Part shown: positions 15,710 through 24,035 of the stretch, piece by piece
Layout of the letters: each line of letters opens with the position of its first letter
Numbering within the stretch: the first letter of the stretch is position 1
From: Fusobacterium sp.
GTDB lineage: Bacteria > Fusobacteriota > Fusobacteriia > Fusobacteriales > Fusobacteriaceae
Assembly (NCBI GenBank): GCA_019416865.1
Contig: DXWL01000006.1
Location: 10,088-74,087 of the forward strand
Direction of reading: 5' to 3'
DNA: 64,000 bases
Notes under the pieces: generated by a model
Database searches by the model: none
What the model saw: only the letters and a program-made list of their open reading frames with translations
Told to the model about the DNA's origin: nothing
Position numbers and translations under genes: made by a program

Positions 15710-16618
15710 TTACTCTGCCAATTTAAGCATATTTTCAAGAGGCTTACAGGCATCTTCTATCAGGTTCTCTTTCATTTCCACTTTATTACTATTATTTTCA
15801 AGAACATCTATAATTTTATCCAATGTTATTTTTTTCATATCTTCACAAACAAATCTTTCTTTTGGAAAATAAAAGTTTTTATCAGGATTTTTCTCTTCTA
15901 ACTCATATAAAACTCCCTCTTCTGTACAGACAATAAAATCTTTTTTACTGCTTCCTGATGCGTATTTTATAATTCCAGAAGTACTTCCCACAAAATCTCC
16001 CATTGCAACTACATCTTCTCTGCATTCTGGATGAACAAGAATTTCTGCTTCCGGATATCTGTTTTTCAGATTTATAACCTCATCTAAACTTAGAGAATCA
16101 TGTACATGGCACCAGCCCTCATTAAAAATAAAATTTTTATCAGGAACTTGCTCTGATATATAGTGAGCAAGATGCTTATCAGGAATAAAAAATATATTTT
16201 TTTGAGATAAATTTTTAACTATTTTAAGAGCATTAGCTGAAGTTACACATACATCAGAGTGAGCTTTTAATTCTGCTGTTGAATTTACATAACATACAAC
16301 TGCTAAATCTTCATATTTTTCCTTTACTTTTTTTATTTTTTCTACATCTGCCATATGTGCCATAGGACAATCTGCATTGCTATCTGGAAGAAGTACAGTT
16401 TTATTTGGATTAAGAAGTTTTACACTTTCTCCCATAAATGATACTCCACACATAACAATTATATCTTCTTTCACTTCTCTTGCTTTTTCACTTAAAAAAT
16501 ACGAATCTCCAACATAATCTGCTGCTTTCTGTATCTCTTTATCTGTATAGTAATGAGCCAGTATCACTGCATTTTTTTCTTTTTTCAGCTTATTTAACAG
16601 CTCCATCTTATTTTCCAT
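15710..16618 (-). CDS. nadA: Quinolinate synthase
   Basis: Condenses iminoaspartate with dihydroxyacetone phosphate to quinolinate at a [4Fe-4S] cluster. The 302-residue protein has HYYTDKEIQKAADYVGDS, MCGVSFMGESVKLL, HPECREDVV and VCTEEGVLYEL; the three cluster cysteines are the Cys in MCGV, ECRE or nearby, and VCTE. The ATG at 16618 follows AGGAGGAAAA; the longer frame to 16720 runs through the promoter and operator and is rejected. First gene of nadA-nadB-nadC-niaR. Confidence 0.94.
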   Translation of the reverse strand: MENKMELLNKLKKEKNAVILAHYYTDKEIQKAADYVGDSYFLSEKAREVKEDIIVMCGVSFMGESVKLLNPNKTVLLPDSNADCPMAHMADVEKIKKVKEKYEDLAVVCYVNSTAELKAHSDVCVTSANALKIVKNLSQKNIFFIPDKHLAHYISEQVPDKNFIFNEGWCHVHDSLSLDEVINLKNRYPEAEILVHPECREDVVAMGDFVGSTSGIIKYASGSSKKDFIVCTEEGVLYELEEKNPDKNFYFPKERFVCEDMKKITLDKIIDVLENNSNKVEMKENLIEDACKPLENMLKLAE

Positions 16619-16647
16619 TTTTCCTCCTGTAATATTAACTATATTTA

Positions 16648-16665
16648 CAACTGTCTTGTCAGTTG
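16648..16665. promoter_or_regulatory. Candidate NiaR operator at nadA
   Basis: The palindrome CAACTG-TCTTGT-CAGTTG lies just downstream of the nadA -10 box. Its centre TGTCTTGTCA resembles the TGTCTTGACA core recalled for Firmicute NiaR sites. The niaR gene ends this operon, so autoregulated repression is likely. Confidence 0.6.
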
Positions 16666-16667
16666 AT

Positions 16668-16696
16668 AGGATATCATAATTATCTATTTTTTTCAA
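16668..16696 (-). promoter_or_regulatory. nadABC-niaR promoter
   Basis: Minus strand TTGAAA (16691-16696), 17-base spacer, TATCCT (16668-16673), directly upstream of the candidate NiaR operator. Confidence 0.6.
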
Positions 16697-16754
16697 GGAA
16701 TAAAATTTATTTTGTTTCATAATAATTTTTTTCGTTCTATTTTAAAATAAATAT

Positions 16755-16783
16755 TTGACATTTATATTTTTTTATGTTATTTT
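16755..16783 (+). promoter_or_regulatory. mgtC promoter
   Basis: TTGACA (16755-16760), 17-base spacer, TATTTT (16778-16783) with an extended TG (16775-16776). It predicts a leader of about 120 bases. Confidence 0.6.
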
Positions 16784-16824
16784 AGTGTAAAGAGAATGTA
16801 AAAATAAAAAGCGTGTGATCTGTG

Positions 16825-16875
16825 AGCTAATTAAGTTCTGAAGTTTTTAAGCCTCAGGATTTTTTAGCTTTTTTA
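16825..16875 (+). promoter_or_regulatory. Leader terminator/attenuator upstream of mgtC
   Basis: AGCTAA (16825-16830) pairs with TTAGCT (16864-16869), with an inner CTGA/TCAG (16838-16841, 16854-16857) and a T run to 16874. No plus-strand gene lies upstream, so this terminator can only act on the mgtC leader. It is too short for a known M-box magnesium riboswitch. Confidence 0.6.
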
Positions 16876-16909
16876 TTTTTATGTAATTTTATATTTGGGG
16901 TGAATTTTT

Positions 16910-17644
16910 ATGATTACAATGGATCCAGCAATGATGAGAAACTTTACTTCTGTTCTCACTATTCAAGAAGTAATCCTAAGAATAATAATGGCCATTCTTA
17001 TAGGAGGAATAATTGGATATGAGAGAGGACACAGCAACCGTCCTGCAGGTTTTCGTACGCATATTTTAGTGTGTCTTGGTGCAACTATCGTATCTCTTAC
17101 AGAGGAACAGCTAAGAATAAATTCTTTGGGATTTGCTCTTACTCATCCTGATATTGCTCCTCTTTTAAAAATCGACATAAGCCGTATTAGTGCTCAAGTA
17201 GTAAGTGGTATAGGATTTTTAGGAGCAGGAACTATTATGAGAGATAAAGGAGTAATAGGTGGACTTACAACAGCAGCTTCCATATGGGCGACAGGGTGTA
17301 TAGGACTTGGAATTGGATGGGGATTTTATTTTCTTGCAATTCCTTCAGGAATAGCTATTTTAATTGTTCTTGTTACTTTGAAAAAAGTAGAACGTTCCCT
17401 TATTGATAATAAGCATATTGTTAAAATCATCGTTCAATTCAGACAAGGAACAAGATATACAGATAATCTTCTGGCAACTTATGAAACATTAAAAAGAATG
17501 GATGTTAAAATTAAAAACTTAAAGAAAGATACTGATGAGAATAAAATTTTATATGTTCTTATTATGTCTAAACAAATGGAAGCTTTTGAACTTATGTCTG
17601 AGCTTTCGAAATGTGATCATGTATCACAGGTACAAGTTCCATAA
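16910..17644 (+). CDS. mgtC: MgtC/SapB family inner-membrane protein
   Basis: A 244-residue membrane protein of the MgtC family, linked in other bacteria to growth at low magnesium and control of the F-type ATPase. The N-terminal half has about five hydrophobic segments with the family signature IGGIIGYERGHSNRPAGFRTHILVC split around residues 35-60, SGIGFLGAGTI and GLTTAASIWATG. The C-terminal part (about 165-244) is a soluble ACT-like domain. The gene is divergent from nadA. Regulation by its leader terminator is likely. The ribosome binding site is GGGGTG. Confidence 0.88.
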   Translation: MITMDPAMMRNFTSVLTIQEVILRIIMAILIGGIIGYERGHSNRPAGFRTHILVCLGATIVSLTEEQLRINSLGFALTHPDIAPLLKIDISRISAQVVSGIGFLGAGTIMRDKGVIGGLTTAASIWATGCIGLGIGWGFYFLAIPSGIAILIVLVTLKKVERSLIDNKHIVKIIVQFRQGTRYTDNLLATYETLKRMDVKIKNLKKDTDENKILYVLIMSKQMEAFELMSELSKCDHVSQVQVP

Positions 17645-17650
17645 AATAAA

Positions 17651-17688
17651 AAACTGCTGCAAATTGTTTTTCAAATCTGCGGCAGTTT
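17651..17688. terminator. Bidirectional terminator between mgtC and era
   Basis: AAACTGC (17651-17657) and GCAGTTT (17682-17688) form the outer stem, with a GCA/TGC inner stem, between two convergent genes; A and T runs flank both sides. Confidence 0.8.
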
Positions 17689-17694
17689 ATTTTT

Positions 17695-18588
17695 TTAATC
17701 CTCTGCAAAATATCCAAGTTCTTTAAGGAATGGTTTTTTCTTTCTCCAATCCTCTTTCACTTTTACCCAAAGATTTAAGTAGATCTCTTTTCCAAGAAGA
17801 ATTTCTATCTCTCTTCTCGCTTCTGTTCCTATATCTTTAAGCATTTTTCCGTTTTTTCCGATAATAATGCCCTTCTGAGAATCTCTTTCAACATAAATAT
17901 TTATATCAAACTTATCTTTTCCATTTTCTCTTCTTTCAACATTTATAATCTCTATTGCAATAGAGTGAGGAACTTCATCTCTTGTTCTAAGAAGGATTTT
18001 TTCTCTTACAATCTCTGTAATAATTCTATAAACAGGCATATCTGTATACATATCCTCTGGATAATACTGTATACCTTCTTCTAAAAATGGATCAATTGCA
18101 TTAAGAAGTTTTGCAAGTCCTATTCCATATTCTCCTGCAATTTCTACAATTCCATCAAATTTTCCAAGTTTTTCTTCTACTTCTTTTTTCTTAGCTTCAA
18201 TCTCTTCATTTGTAAGTTTATCAATTTTATTTATTACTAAGACTCTTGGAGTTCTTCTTGCTTCCATAATTCTTTCCATTACAAATTCGTCCCCTGTACT
18301 TATCTCCTGAGAACCATCAAGAATCATAAGTATAAGGTCTACATCTTTTAAAATTTTTATTGCACTGTTTGTCATATATTCACCTAAAAGATGTTTAGGT
18401 TTGTGTATTCCAGGAGTGTCAATAAAAACATACTGGTTTCCATTGACATTTAAAATTCCTTTTATTGTATCTCTTGTTGTTCCTGCTTTATCTGAAACAA
18501 TTGCTACTTTTTCACTTACTAATTTATTTATCAAAGTAGATTTTCCTACATTTGGTCTTCCTACAACTGCTATAAATCCAGCTTTCAT
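17695..18588 (-). CDS. era: GTPase Era
   Basis: A ribosome-associated GTPase that binds the 3' end of 16S rRNA during 30S assembly. The 297-residue protein has G1 GRPNVGKST (10-18), G2 region KAGTTRD, G3 DTPGIH, G4 NKID and a C-terminal KH domain with IIGKNGKMLKDIG (about 235-247). It is the last gene of the ftsX-to-era string and starts five bases after the Xer-like gene stops. Confidence 0.96.
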   Translation of the reverse strand: MKAGFIAVVGRPNVGKSTLINKLVSEKVAIVSDKAGTTRDTIKGILNVNGNQYVFIDTPGIHKPKHLLGEYMTNSAIKILKDVDLILMILDGSQEISTGDEFVMERIMEARRTPRVLVINKIDKLTNEEIEAKKKEVEEKLGKFDGIVEIAGEYGIGLAKLLNAIDPFLEEGIQYYPEDMYTDMPVYRIITEIVREKILLRTRDEVPHSIAIEIINVERRENGKDKFDINIYVERDSQKGIIIGKNGKMLKDIGTEARREIEILLGKEIYLNLWVKVKEDWRKKKPFLKELGYFAED

Positions 18589-18593
18589 CTGTT

Positions 18594-19403
18594 CTAATCA
18601 TCTCCTATTCTTATTCTGAAATATTCTTCTCTTATTCTTTCTGTAAAATCCTCTTTTTTCTCCTGTAAAATCTCTCTTCTTTCATGCTGACATCTGTTCT
18701 TTATCATACTTGGCTGAACTTCTCTTTCAATTCCTGCTTTTACACCATATTTCATAAACCTTGCCCGAAAATTTTGGATACTCAAATCACAAAATATTTT
18801 ATCATCTCCAGCATATTTTTCTTTTATTACACTGCTTCTGAATTTTTCCACATATTCCTTAAGCTCTTCTCTGCTCTCTTCTGAAAGTTCTACAATTATA
18901 TACTCATTGCTTGTTCTTACAATAAAAGATTGATAATCTGCCTTTTTCATTTCTGAAATTTTAAGATTTAAAATCTCTGTTATCTGCATTCCTGTTTCTG
19001 CAAGAAGTTTTATAATTATTCTGTCCCTTCTGCCCTTTCCGTTTTCCTCGCAGGAATTTATTATATCTCTCAGTTCATTCAGTTCAATTTTATCAGTATT
19101 TTTTATAAAAGCTCTAGACATTGTAATCTCTTCTGCAGGAGAAACTTCTATAATCTCATTTTTCAATAAAAATTTGTAAAAACTTTTTATTGAACTAACT
19201 TTACGGATTATTGAATTTTCAAGATATTTAGTTTCCATAAACTTTATATAAGCTGTAATATCCTCAGTTTCTGTATCTTCATAATTTTTTTCACCAAGAA
19301 ATATTTTAAAATCTTCAATATCTTTTTTATACATATTAAGACTTGTTTCAGCCACTGTTTCTCTTTTTCTCATTGAATCAAGAAACTTTTCCAATAAATC
19401 CAT
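18594..19403 (-). CDS. Tyrosine recombinase-like (Xer-family) protein lacking catalytic residues
   Basis: A 269-residue protein with an N-terminal SAM-like core-binding domain (about 1-95; tyrosine-recombinase fold VSSIKSFYKFLLKNEII) and a degenerate catalytic domain. The box normally reading TGLRVSEL is TGMQITEI, so the first catalytic Arg is Gln. The HxLRH box aligns with SMIKN, and no HTTTQIYTHV-like end with the nucleophilic Tyr is clear. It is unlikely to recombine DNA. It sits between recN and era in a housekeeping operon rather than on a mobile element. A DNA-binding structural role is possible; function unknown. Confidence 0.75.
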   Translation of the reverse strand: MDLLEKFLDSMRKRETVAETSLNMYKKDIEDFKIFLGEKNYEDTETEDITAYIKFMETKYLENSIIRKVSSIKSFYKFLLKNEIIEVSPAEEITMSRAFIKNTDKIELNELRDIINSCEENGKGRRDRIIIKLLAETGMQITEILNLKISEMKKADYQSFIVRTSNEYIIVELSEESREELKEYVEKFRSSVIKEKYAGDDKIFCDLSIQNFRARFMKYGVKAGIEREVQPSMIKNRCQHERREILQEKKEDFTERIREEYFRIRIGDD

Positions 19404-19414
19404 AAATTTACTCC

Positions 19415-21076
19415 TTATTCCTCTGAAAGCAGTTCTTTAGCATGACTTATCACTGCATCTGAAATATTTTGTCCTGCAAGCATTCTTGCAATTTCCTTTA
19501 CTCTTCCCTCTTCATTAAGCTTTCTTACAGTAGTAACAGTTTTTTCATGTTCCGTTTTCTTTTCAATATAAAACTGTTCACTGGCTTTTGAAGCTATAGC
19601 AGGAGAATGGGTAATACAGATTACCTGTGCATTTCTTCCAATCTCTTTTAGTTTTGAGGCAATTTTTCTTACAGTTTCTCCTCCCACTCCTGTATCTATT
19701 TCATCAAAAATTAAAATAGGAATATTATCTACATGGGAAAATATAACTTTAAGAGCCAACATAATTCTGCTGACCTCTCCCCCTGAAGCAATTTTTTGCA
19801 GAGGTTTTGGTTTCTGTCCTGCATTTGTTGAGATAAAAAACTCAATACCATCTGAACCATTCCTTGACATTGTTTCTTTTTCTTCAAGAAGAATTTTAAA
19901 TTCTGCATCTTTCATATTAAGATATGTAAGTTCATCTCCAAGCTGTTTTTCTATCTTCTCAATACATTTTTTTCTTACATCTCTTAATTCAAAGGCATAT
20001 TTCCAATAAGATGCTCTGGCAGCCTCTCTTTCCTGTATAAGTTTTTTTACTTGAAAATTACTGTCATCAAGATTTTTTAATTTTTTCTCAATGTCATTTC
20101 TATACTCTAATATTTCATCAATTGTGCTTCCATATTTATTTTTTAATTTTCCTATAGCATCAAGTCTTGAAATTACCTCTTCAAGTCTTCCTTCATCTAC
20201 TTCAATATCTTCATTAAGACTTTCCATAGAACTTACACAATCTTCTAAATCATAATAGACTCTTTCAAGTCTTTCAAGATTTTCCTGAAACTCCTCTCCA
20301 TAATCTGCTATCATTTCAAGATTTTTTTTACTTGCATAAATAATACTCAGAGCATTTACCTCTCCATTTTTTAGACAGGCTTCTGCCATAGAAAGTTTTT
20401 CTTTTATTTTTCCTGCATTAAAAAGTTTTTTATATTCACTTTCTAAAAGTTCATCTTCATTTTTTACAAGTTTTACCTTATCTATCTCATCCAGCTGAAA
20501 TTCATAAAACTCTTTTTTCTCTCTCAGCTCCTTTTTTTCCTCATCAATTCTTTCGATTTTTCTGTCCAGACGAATAAAATCGTCTAAAGATATTTCCAGA
20601 TTCTTTCTTATCTCTTTTGTTTGATCCTCTGTAAACTTATCTAAAAGTTTAATATGATTTTCTCTGTTTAAAAGCATCTGATGAGAGTGCTGTCCAACAA
20701 TATCTACAAGAGTTCCCATTATCTCTTTAAGACCAGAAACCGGAACTCTCATATTATTTACAAAGGCTTTTCCCTTTCCTTTGCTGTCCATCGTTCTTCT
20801 TACTATTACCTCTCCGTCCTCTGCTTCTATTCCAAGCTCTTCAAGTTCCTTCTCCTGCTCACTATTTACACTGAAAACCCCTTGAGCTACCAAAAGTTTT
20901 TCTCCATCACGAAGCATCTCTATATTTGTTTTTTCCCCTATAAGAAGATTTATTCCACTTAAAATAATTGACTTTCCAGCTCCTGTTTCTCCTGTAAGAG
21001 TTATTAAGCCCTCTCCAAATTCCAAATCAAGTTTTTCTATTATAGCTAAATTTTCTATCTGAAGTTCTTTTAACAT
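19415..21076 (-). CDS. recN: DNA repair protein RecN
   Basis: An SMC-like ATPase acting early in double-strand-break repair. The 553-residue protein has Walker A GETGAGKS (about 30-37), QHSHQML, long coiled-coil arms (about 150-370), the ABC signature SGGEVSRIMLALK and Walker B ILIFDEIDTGVGG. Length is normal. Its start overlaps the nadK stop by seven bases. Confidence 0.96.
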   Translation of the reverse strand: MLKELQIENLAIIEKLDLEFGEGLITLTGETGAGKSIILSGINLLIGEKTNIEMLRDGEKLLVAQGVFSVNSEQEKELEELGIEAEDGEVIVRRTMDSKGKGKAFVNNMRVPVSGLKEIMGTLVDIVGQHSHQMLLNRENHIKLLDKFTEDQTKEIRKNLEISLDDFIRLDRKIERIDEEKKELREKKEFYEFQLDEIDKVKLVKNEDELLESEYKKLFNAGKIKEKLSMAEACLKNGEVNALSIIYASKKNLEMIADYGEEFQENLERLERVYYDLEDCVSSMESLNEDIEVDEGRLEEVISRLDAIGKLKNKYGSTIDEILEYRNDIEKKLKNLDDSNFQVKKLIQEREAARASYWKYAFELRDVRKKCIEKIEKQLGDELTYLNMKDAEFKILLEEKETMSRNGSDGIEFFISTNAGQKPKPLQKIASGGEVSRIMLALKVIFSHVDNIPILIFDEIDTGVGGETVRKIASKLKEIGRNAQVICITHSPAIASKASEQFYIEKKTEHEKTVTTVRKLNEEGRVKEIARMLAGQNISDAVISHAKELLSEE

Positions 21077-21882
21077 AGATTATCTCCCCATTTCAGCTTT
21101 TCTTTAAGCACAGAATAATAATTTCTGTTTTTTGGCAAAAGAAGCTTTAATTTTTTATCAGAATACTTAACTTTAATCTCATCTTCTTTATCTATTTTTT
21201 TCCATAGTTCTCCATCTACTATAGCAAAACTTTCTCTTTCACTCTCTTTTTCATCTTCTACTTTAACACATATATCTCTTTTTATATCTATAACAATAGG
21301 ACGTGTTGTAAGATTATGAGGTGCAATAGGAGTAATAAGCACTGCATCGAGATAATGAGATATAATAGGTCCTCCTGCTGAAAGAGAGTAAGCTGTTGAA
21401 CCTGTTGGAGTGGATATAATTACTCCATCTCCTCTATAGCAGTTTATCTTTCCTTTATCAGAATAAAGTCCGATTTTTACAGGCTTCTTAGCCATTCCCC
21501 CATTTGAAAAAACCACTTCATTAAGAACTGTTCTTTTCTCTCCGTTTATCCAAATATCCAAAAGTCCTCTGCTGTCTATATGATAATCTCCTGCCAAATA
21601 AGAAGCACAAGCTTCTACTCCCTCTTCAGCCTTTATCTCTGTAAGAAACCCAAGACTTCCTGCATTTACTGCAATGACTGTGATATTTTCATTTTTTATT
21701 ATTGTTTTAGCTGCACGAAGAAGAGTTCCATCTCCCCCAATTACAACTGCAAAATCTGCTTCATTTACATGATAATGAGAGAGAATTTCAACATTCTCCC
21801 TCTCAAGAAAATCTTTTATTTTTTTATAATTCATAACAGCTGCTGCTTTTTCTTCATTATAAAAAATGACACACTTTTTCAC
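21070..21882 (-). CDS. nadK: NAD kinase
   Basis: Phosphorylates NAD to NADP. The 270-residue protein has the family motifs GGDGTLL (about 49-55), NAGSLGFL and GDGVIISTPTGSTAYSLSAGG split over about 150-172. It starts with GTG at 21882, after GGGGGAAATCT. It sits between the envC-like gene and recN in a conserved nadK-recN arrangement. Confidence 0.95.
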   Translation of the reverse strand: MKKCVIFYNEEKAAAVMNYKKIKDFLERENVEILSHYHVNEADFAVVIGGDGTLLRAAKTIIKNENITVIAVNAGSLGFLTEIKAEEGVEACASYLAGDYHIDSRGLLDIWINGEKRTVLNEVVFSNGGMAKKPVKIGLYSDKGKINCYRGDGVIISTPTGSTAYSLSAGGPIISHYLDAVLITPIAPHNLTTRPIVIDIKRDICVKVEDEKESERESFAIVDGELWKKIDKEDEIKVKYSDKKLKLLLPKNRNYYSVLKEKLKWGDNLC

Positions 21883-21899
21883 AGATTTCCCCCATATTT

Positions 21900-23003
21900 T
21901 TAAAACATTATTTCAGGATTTATAGGTTTCAAGTTAAATCTCATTTCGTAATAAAGGCTTGGTTTTCCTTCCGTTGAAAGTCCAAGTATTCCTATTGTTT
22001 CTCCAGCATTTACCCTTTGGTTAACCTTTACTTTAGATGAAATTATATTTCCATATACTCCTATAGTATTATATCCATAATCTACCATTATAACTTTTCC
22101 AAGTCCCTGAAGTTTATCCACGTAAATTACTTTTCCGCTCATAGAAGCTTTTACTTCTGCTCCCAATTTTGAATTTATCTCTATCCCGTTACTTGCTACA
22201 CCTTTTGTTTTTTCCTGCTTAAATCTTACAGAAATAGTTCCTGATACTGGTTTAACAGCTTTTCCTAAATTTTTCTGTGCCTTATCAAAATTTACATCTT
22301 TAGAAATAGTTGTTCTTTTTTTAATGATATCCTCTATCTCTTTTTCTATTCTTTGTTTTTCTTTTTGCAGGTTGCTTATTGTCTTTATATGACTGCTCTT
22401 TTCTGAGTTAAGTTTTTTGATAAGAGCATTTTTTTGCTCCTGTTTTCTAGCTATCTGCATTTTTTTAGTATTCAGCTGAGATTTAAGAGAGCTTAATTTC
22501 ATTTTCTCTTTTTCAATATCAGCTTTTACTTCTGCTATACTTGACTGTACATCTTTTATTTTTGTCATTCTGTTTAAGTCTTCATACAGCACTTTTGCAA
22601 ACTGTCTTTTTAAAATGCTTTCCTCTTCAAAACTTTTATACCCCTGACTTCTTCTCGACCATGCAATAATTTTGGCATCAAATTCAGCTTTTTTTCTCTG
22701 AAGTTCTTTTGAGTTAAAGCTCATATTTCTCTGCCCATAATCTATATTTTTAGATACTATTGCAATCTCTTCTTCTATTTTATCTCTATCCCTTTCAATC
22801 TCCTCGATATCTTTTTTTATCTCCTCAATCTGTTGGGCTATTGTTTTCTTCTCTATATCTATATTTTCAATTCTTTCGTTTTTAGCTTTTATCTCTTTGT
22901 CCAATTTTTCAAGCTGGGCCTTCATAGCATCTACATTTCCAGCTCCAAAAATTGTACAGGAAAAAACTACAAAAAAAATTACAAATTTTTTCACACCTTT
23001 CAT
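21900..23003 (-). CDS. EnvC-like murein hydrolase activator with degenerate LytM domain
   Basis: A 367-residue periplasmic protein: signal peptide (1-20), two long coiled coils (about 25-115 and 150-240) and a C-terminal M23/LytM-like domain (about 265-367). Zinc ligands of active M23 peptidases are not seen: the HxxxD position reads GIEIN and the HxH position reads LYYEM. E. coli EnvC has the same kind of loss and acts by activating amidases. It overlaps ftsX by four bases (ATGA), and FtsX is the known partner of EnvC-type coiled-coil proteins, so a cell-separation role is likely. Confidence 0.87.
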   Translation of the reverse strand: MKGVKKFVIFFVVFSCTIFGAGNVDAMKAQLEKLDKEIKAKNERIENIDIEKKTIAQQIEEIKKDIEEIERDRDKIEEEIAIVSKNIDYGQRNMSFNSKELQRKKAEFDAKIIAWSRRSQGYKSFEEESILKRQFAKVLYEDLNRMTKIKDVQSSIAEVKADIEKEKMKLSSLKSQLNTKKMQIARKQEQKNALIKKLNSEKSSHIKTISNLQKEKQRIEKEIEDIIKKRTTISKDVNFDKAQKNLGKAVKPVSGTISVRFKQEKTKGVASNGIEINSKLGAEVKASMSGKVIYVDKLQGLGKVIMVDYGYNTIGVYGNIISSKVKVNQRVNAGETIGILGLSTEGKPSLYYEMRFNLKPINPEIMF

Positions 23004-23830
23004 TTTTTTGCTCCTGTTCTCCTATTAACAGGCATAAACCAAGCAAGTATTATCACAAGAATATTCACTCCTCCTTGGATATACATTATTTGGAAAAGGC
23101 TCAATATTTCCGCGAATATTCCCTCATGTATAAGTGTTCTTCTCATTATCACATAAAAATTAAAGAACAACAACATACTTAAAAGCACTGCCACAGTAAA
23201 AGGCAGCAGATTTATATTTTTAGCTTTTATACGGTTTCTTGGATTTGTTTCATCCACTACCATATTCATCATATAATCTGTTTCTACCTGAAACAGAAAT
23301 ATAGAGTTTATTAAAAATAGTGAGCATACAGCTCCTATTCCAGCTATAATTCCGAAAAGATTAAGAACTCTTACTCTGCTGTTAATTTCAGATATATAAG
23401 TTCCATCTACAAAAAACTCTTTTATCTCTTGAGTTTCCTCTAAAACTCCCTGTAATTTTTCCACATCTTGAGCGTTTTTAAAATATATTCTCAAACTATC
23501 AGGAAGAGGATTTTCTCCCCTTGGAATAACTATTCCCAAATTTTTCTGCAATTCTTGAAAAGCTGCATAACTATCAACATAAGTTACCTTCTGTACCTCT
23601 GGAAGATTTAAAAATTTCTCTTCTATTTCTCCTTTTTTAGATTGTGTTAGGTTGTTCTGCAATTCTGCCATTATAAAATTTTTATTTTTCAGCTGTCTTA
23701 TTTCAGAAGTTATATTTAAAAATCCAGCAAAAAACATATTAAAAACAAAAGCGGCAACAATTATTCCAAAGAAGCCCCTTCTTATTCCTGTAAAATTATT
23801 AATCTCTCTTCTGTCATTTCTGTTAAACAT
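23000..23830 (-). CDS. ftsX: Cell division permease-like protein FtsX
   Basis: A 276-residue inner-membrane protein. TM1 is near 20-40, an extracellular loop (about 45-145) is followed by TM2 near 155-180, and TM3 and TM4 are near 205-230 and 245-270, the FtsX topology. The loop keeps the FtsX pattern of a short-residue hydrolase-contact domain (NLPEVQKVTYVDSYAAF, PLPDSLRIYF). FtsX transmits ATP hydrolysis by FtsE to periplasmic amidase activators. No ftsE gene lies next to it here. It is the first gene of the operon, starting after the repeat element at 23869-24028. Confidence 0.88.
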   Translation of the reverse strand: MFNRNDRREINNFTGIRRGFFGIIVAAFVFNMFFAGFLNITSEIRQLKNKNFIMAELQNNLTQSKKGEIEEKFLNLPEVQKVTYVDSYAAFQELQKNLGIVIPRGENPLPDSLRIYFKNAQDVEKLQGVLEETQEIKEFFVDGTYISEINSRVRVLNLFGIIAGIGAVCSLFLINSIFLFQVETDYMMNMVVDETNPRNRIKAKNINLLPFTVAVLLSMLLFFNFYVIMRRTLIHEGIFAEILSLFQIMYIQGGVNILVIILAWFMPVNRRTGAKK

Positions 23831-23868
23831 TACAACTCTGCCTTTCTAAAAATAGGATAAACTTAAAA

Positions 23869-24028
23869 AGACTGACTATATCATAAAATATTACAAATTT
23901 GTAAAAGCTAAAATTCTCTAAGAAAAAATAGTTTCTATTTATATTGTTCAGTTCACTGCATAAATTACGAAACAATTTTTAATATCGAGAATTTTAGTTT
24001 TACAATTTTAAAAAATTATAGTCAGTCT
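23869..24028. repeat. Long inverted-repeat element, copy 1 (between tktB and ftsX)
   Basis: Nested inverted repeats: AGACTGACTATA (23869-23880) with TATAGTCAGTCT (24017-24028), TTGTAAAA (23899-23906) with TTTTACAA (23998-24005), and CTAAAATTCTC (23908-23918) with GAGAATTTTAG (23987-23997). The core 23908-23997, read on the minus strand, matches the repeat at 60985-61138, including the centre GTAATTTATGCAGTGAA. No coding frame is seen. It fills the 205-base gap and could be a MITE or a structured RNA. Confidence 0.8.
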
Positions 24029-24035
24029 AAATTAA

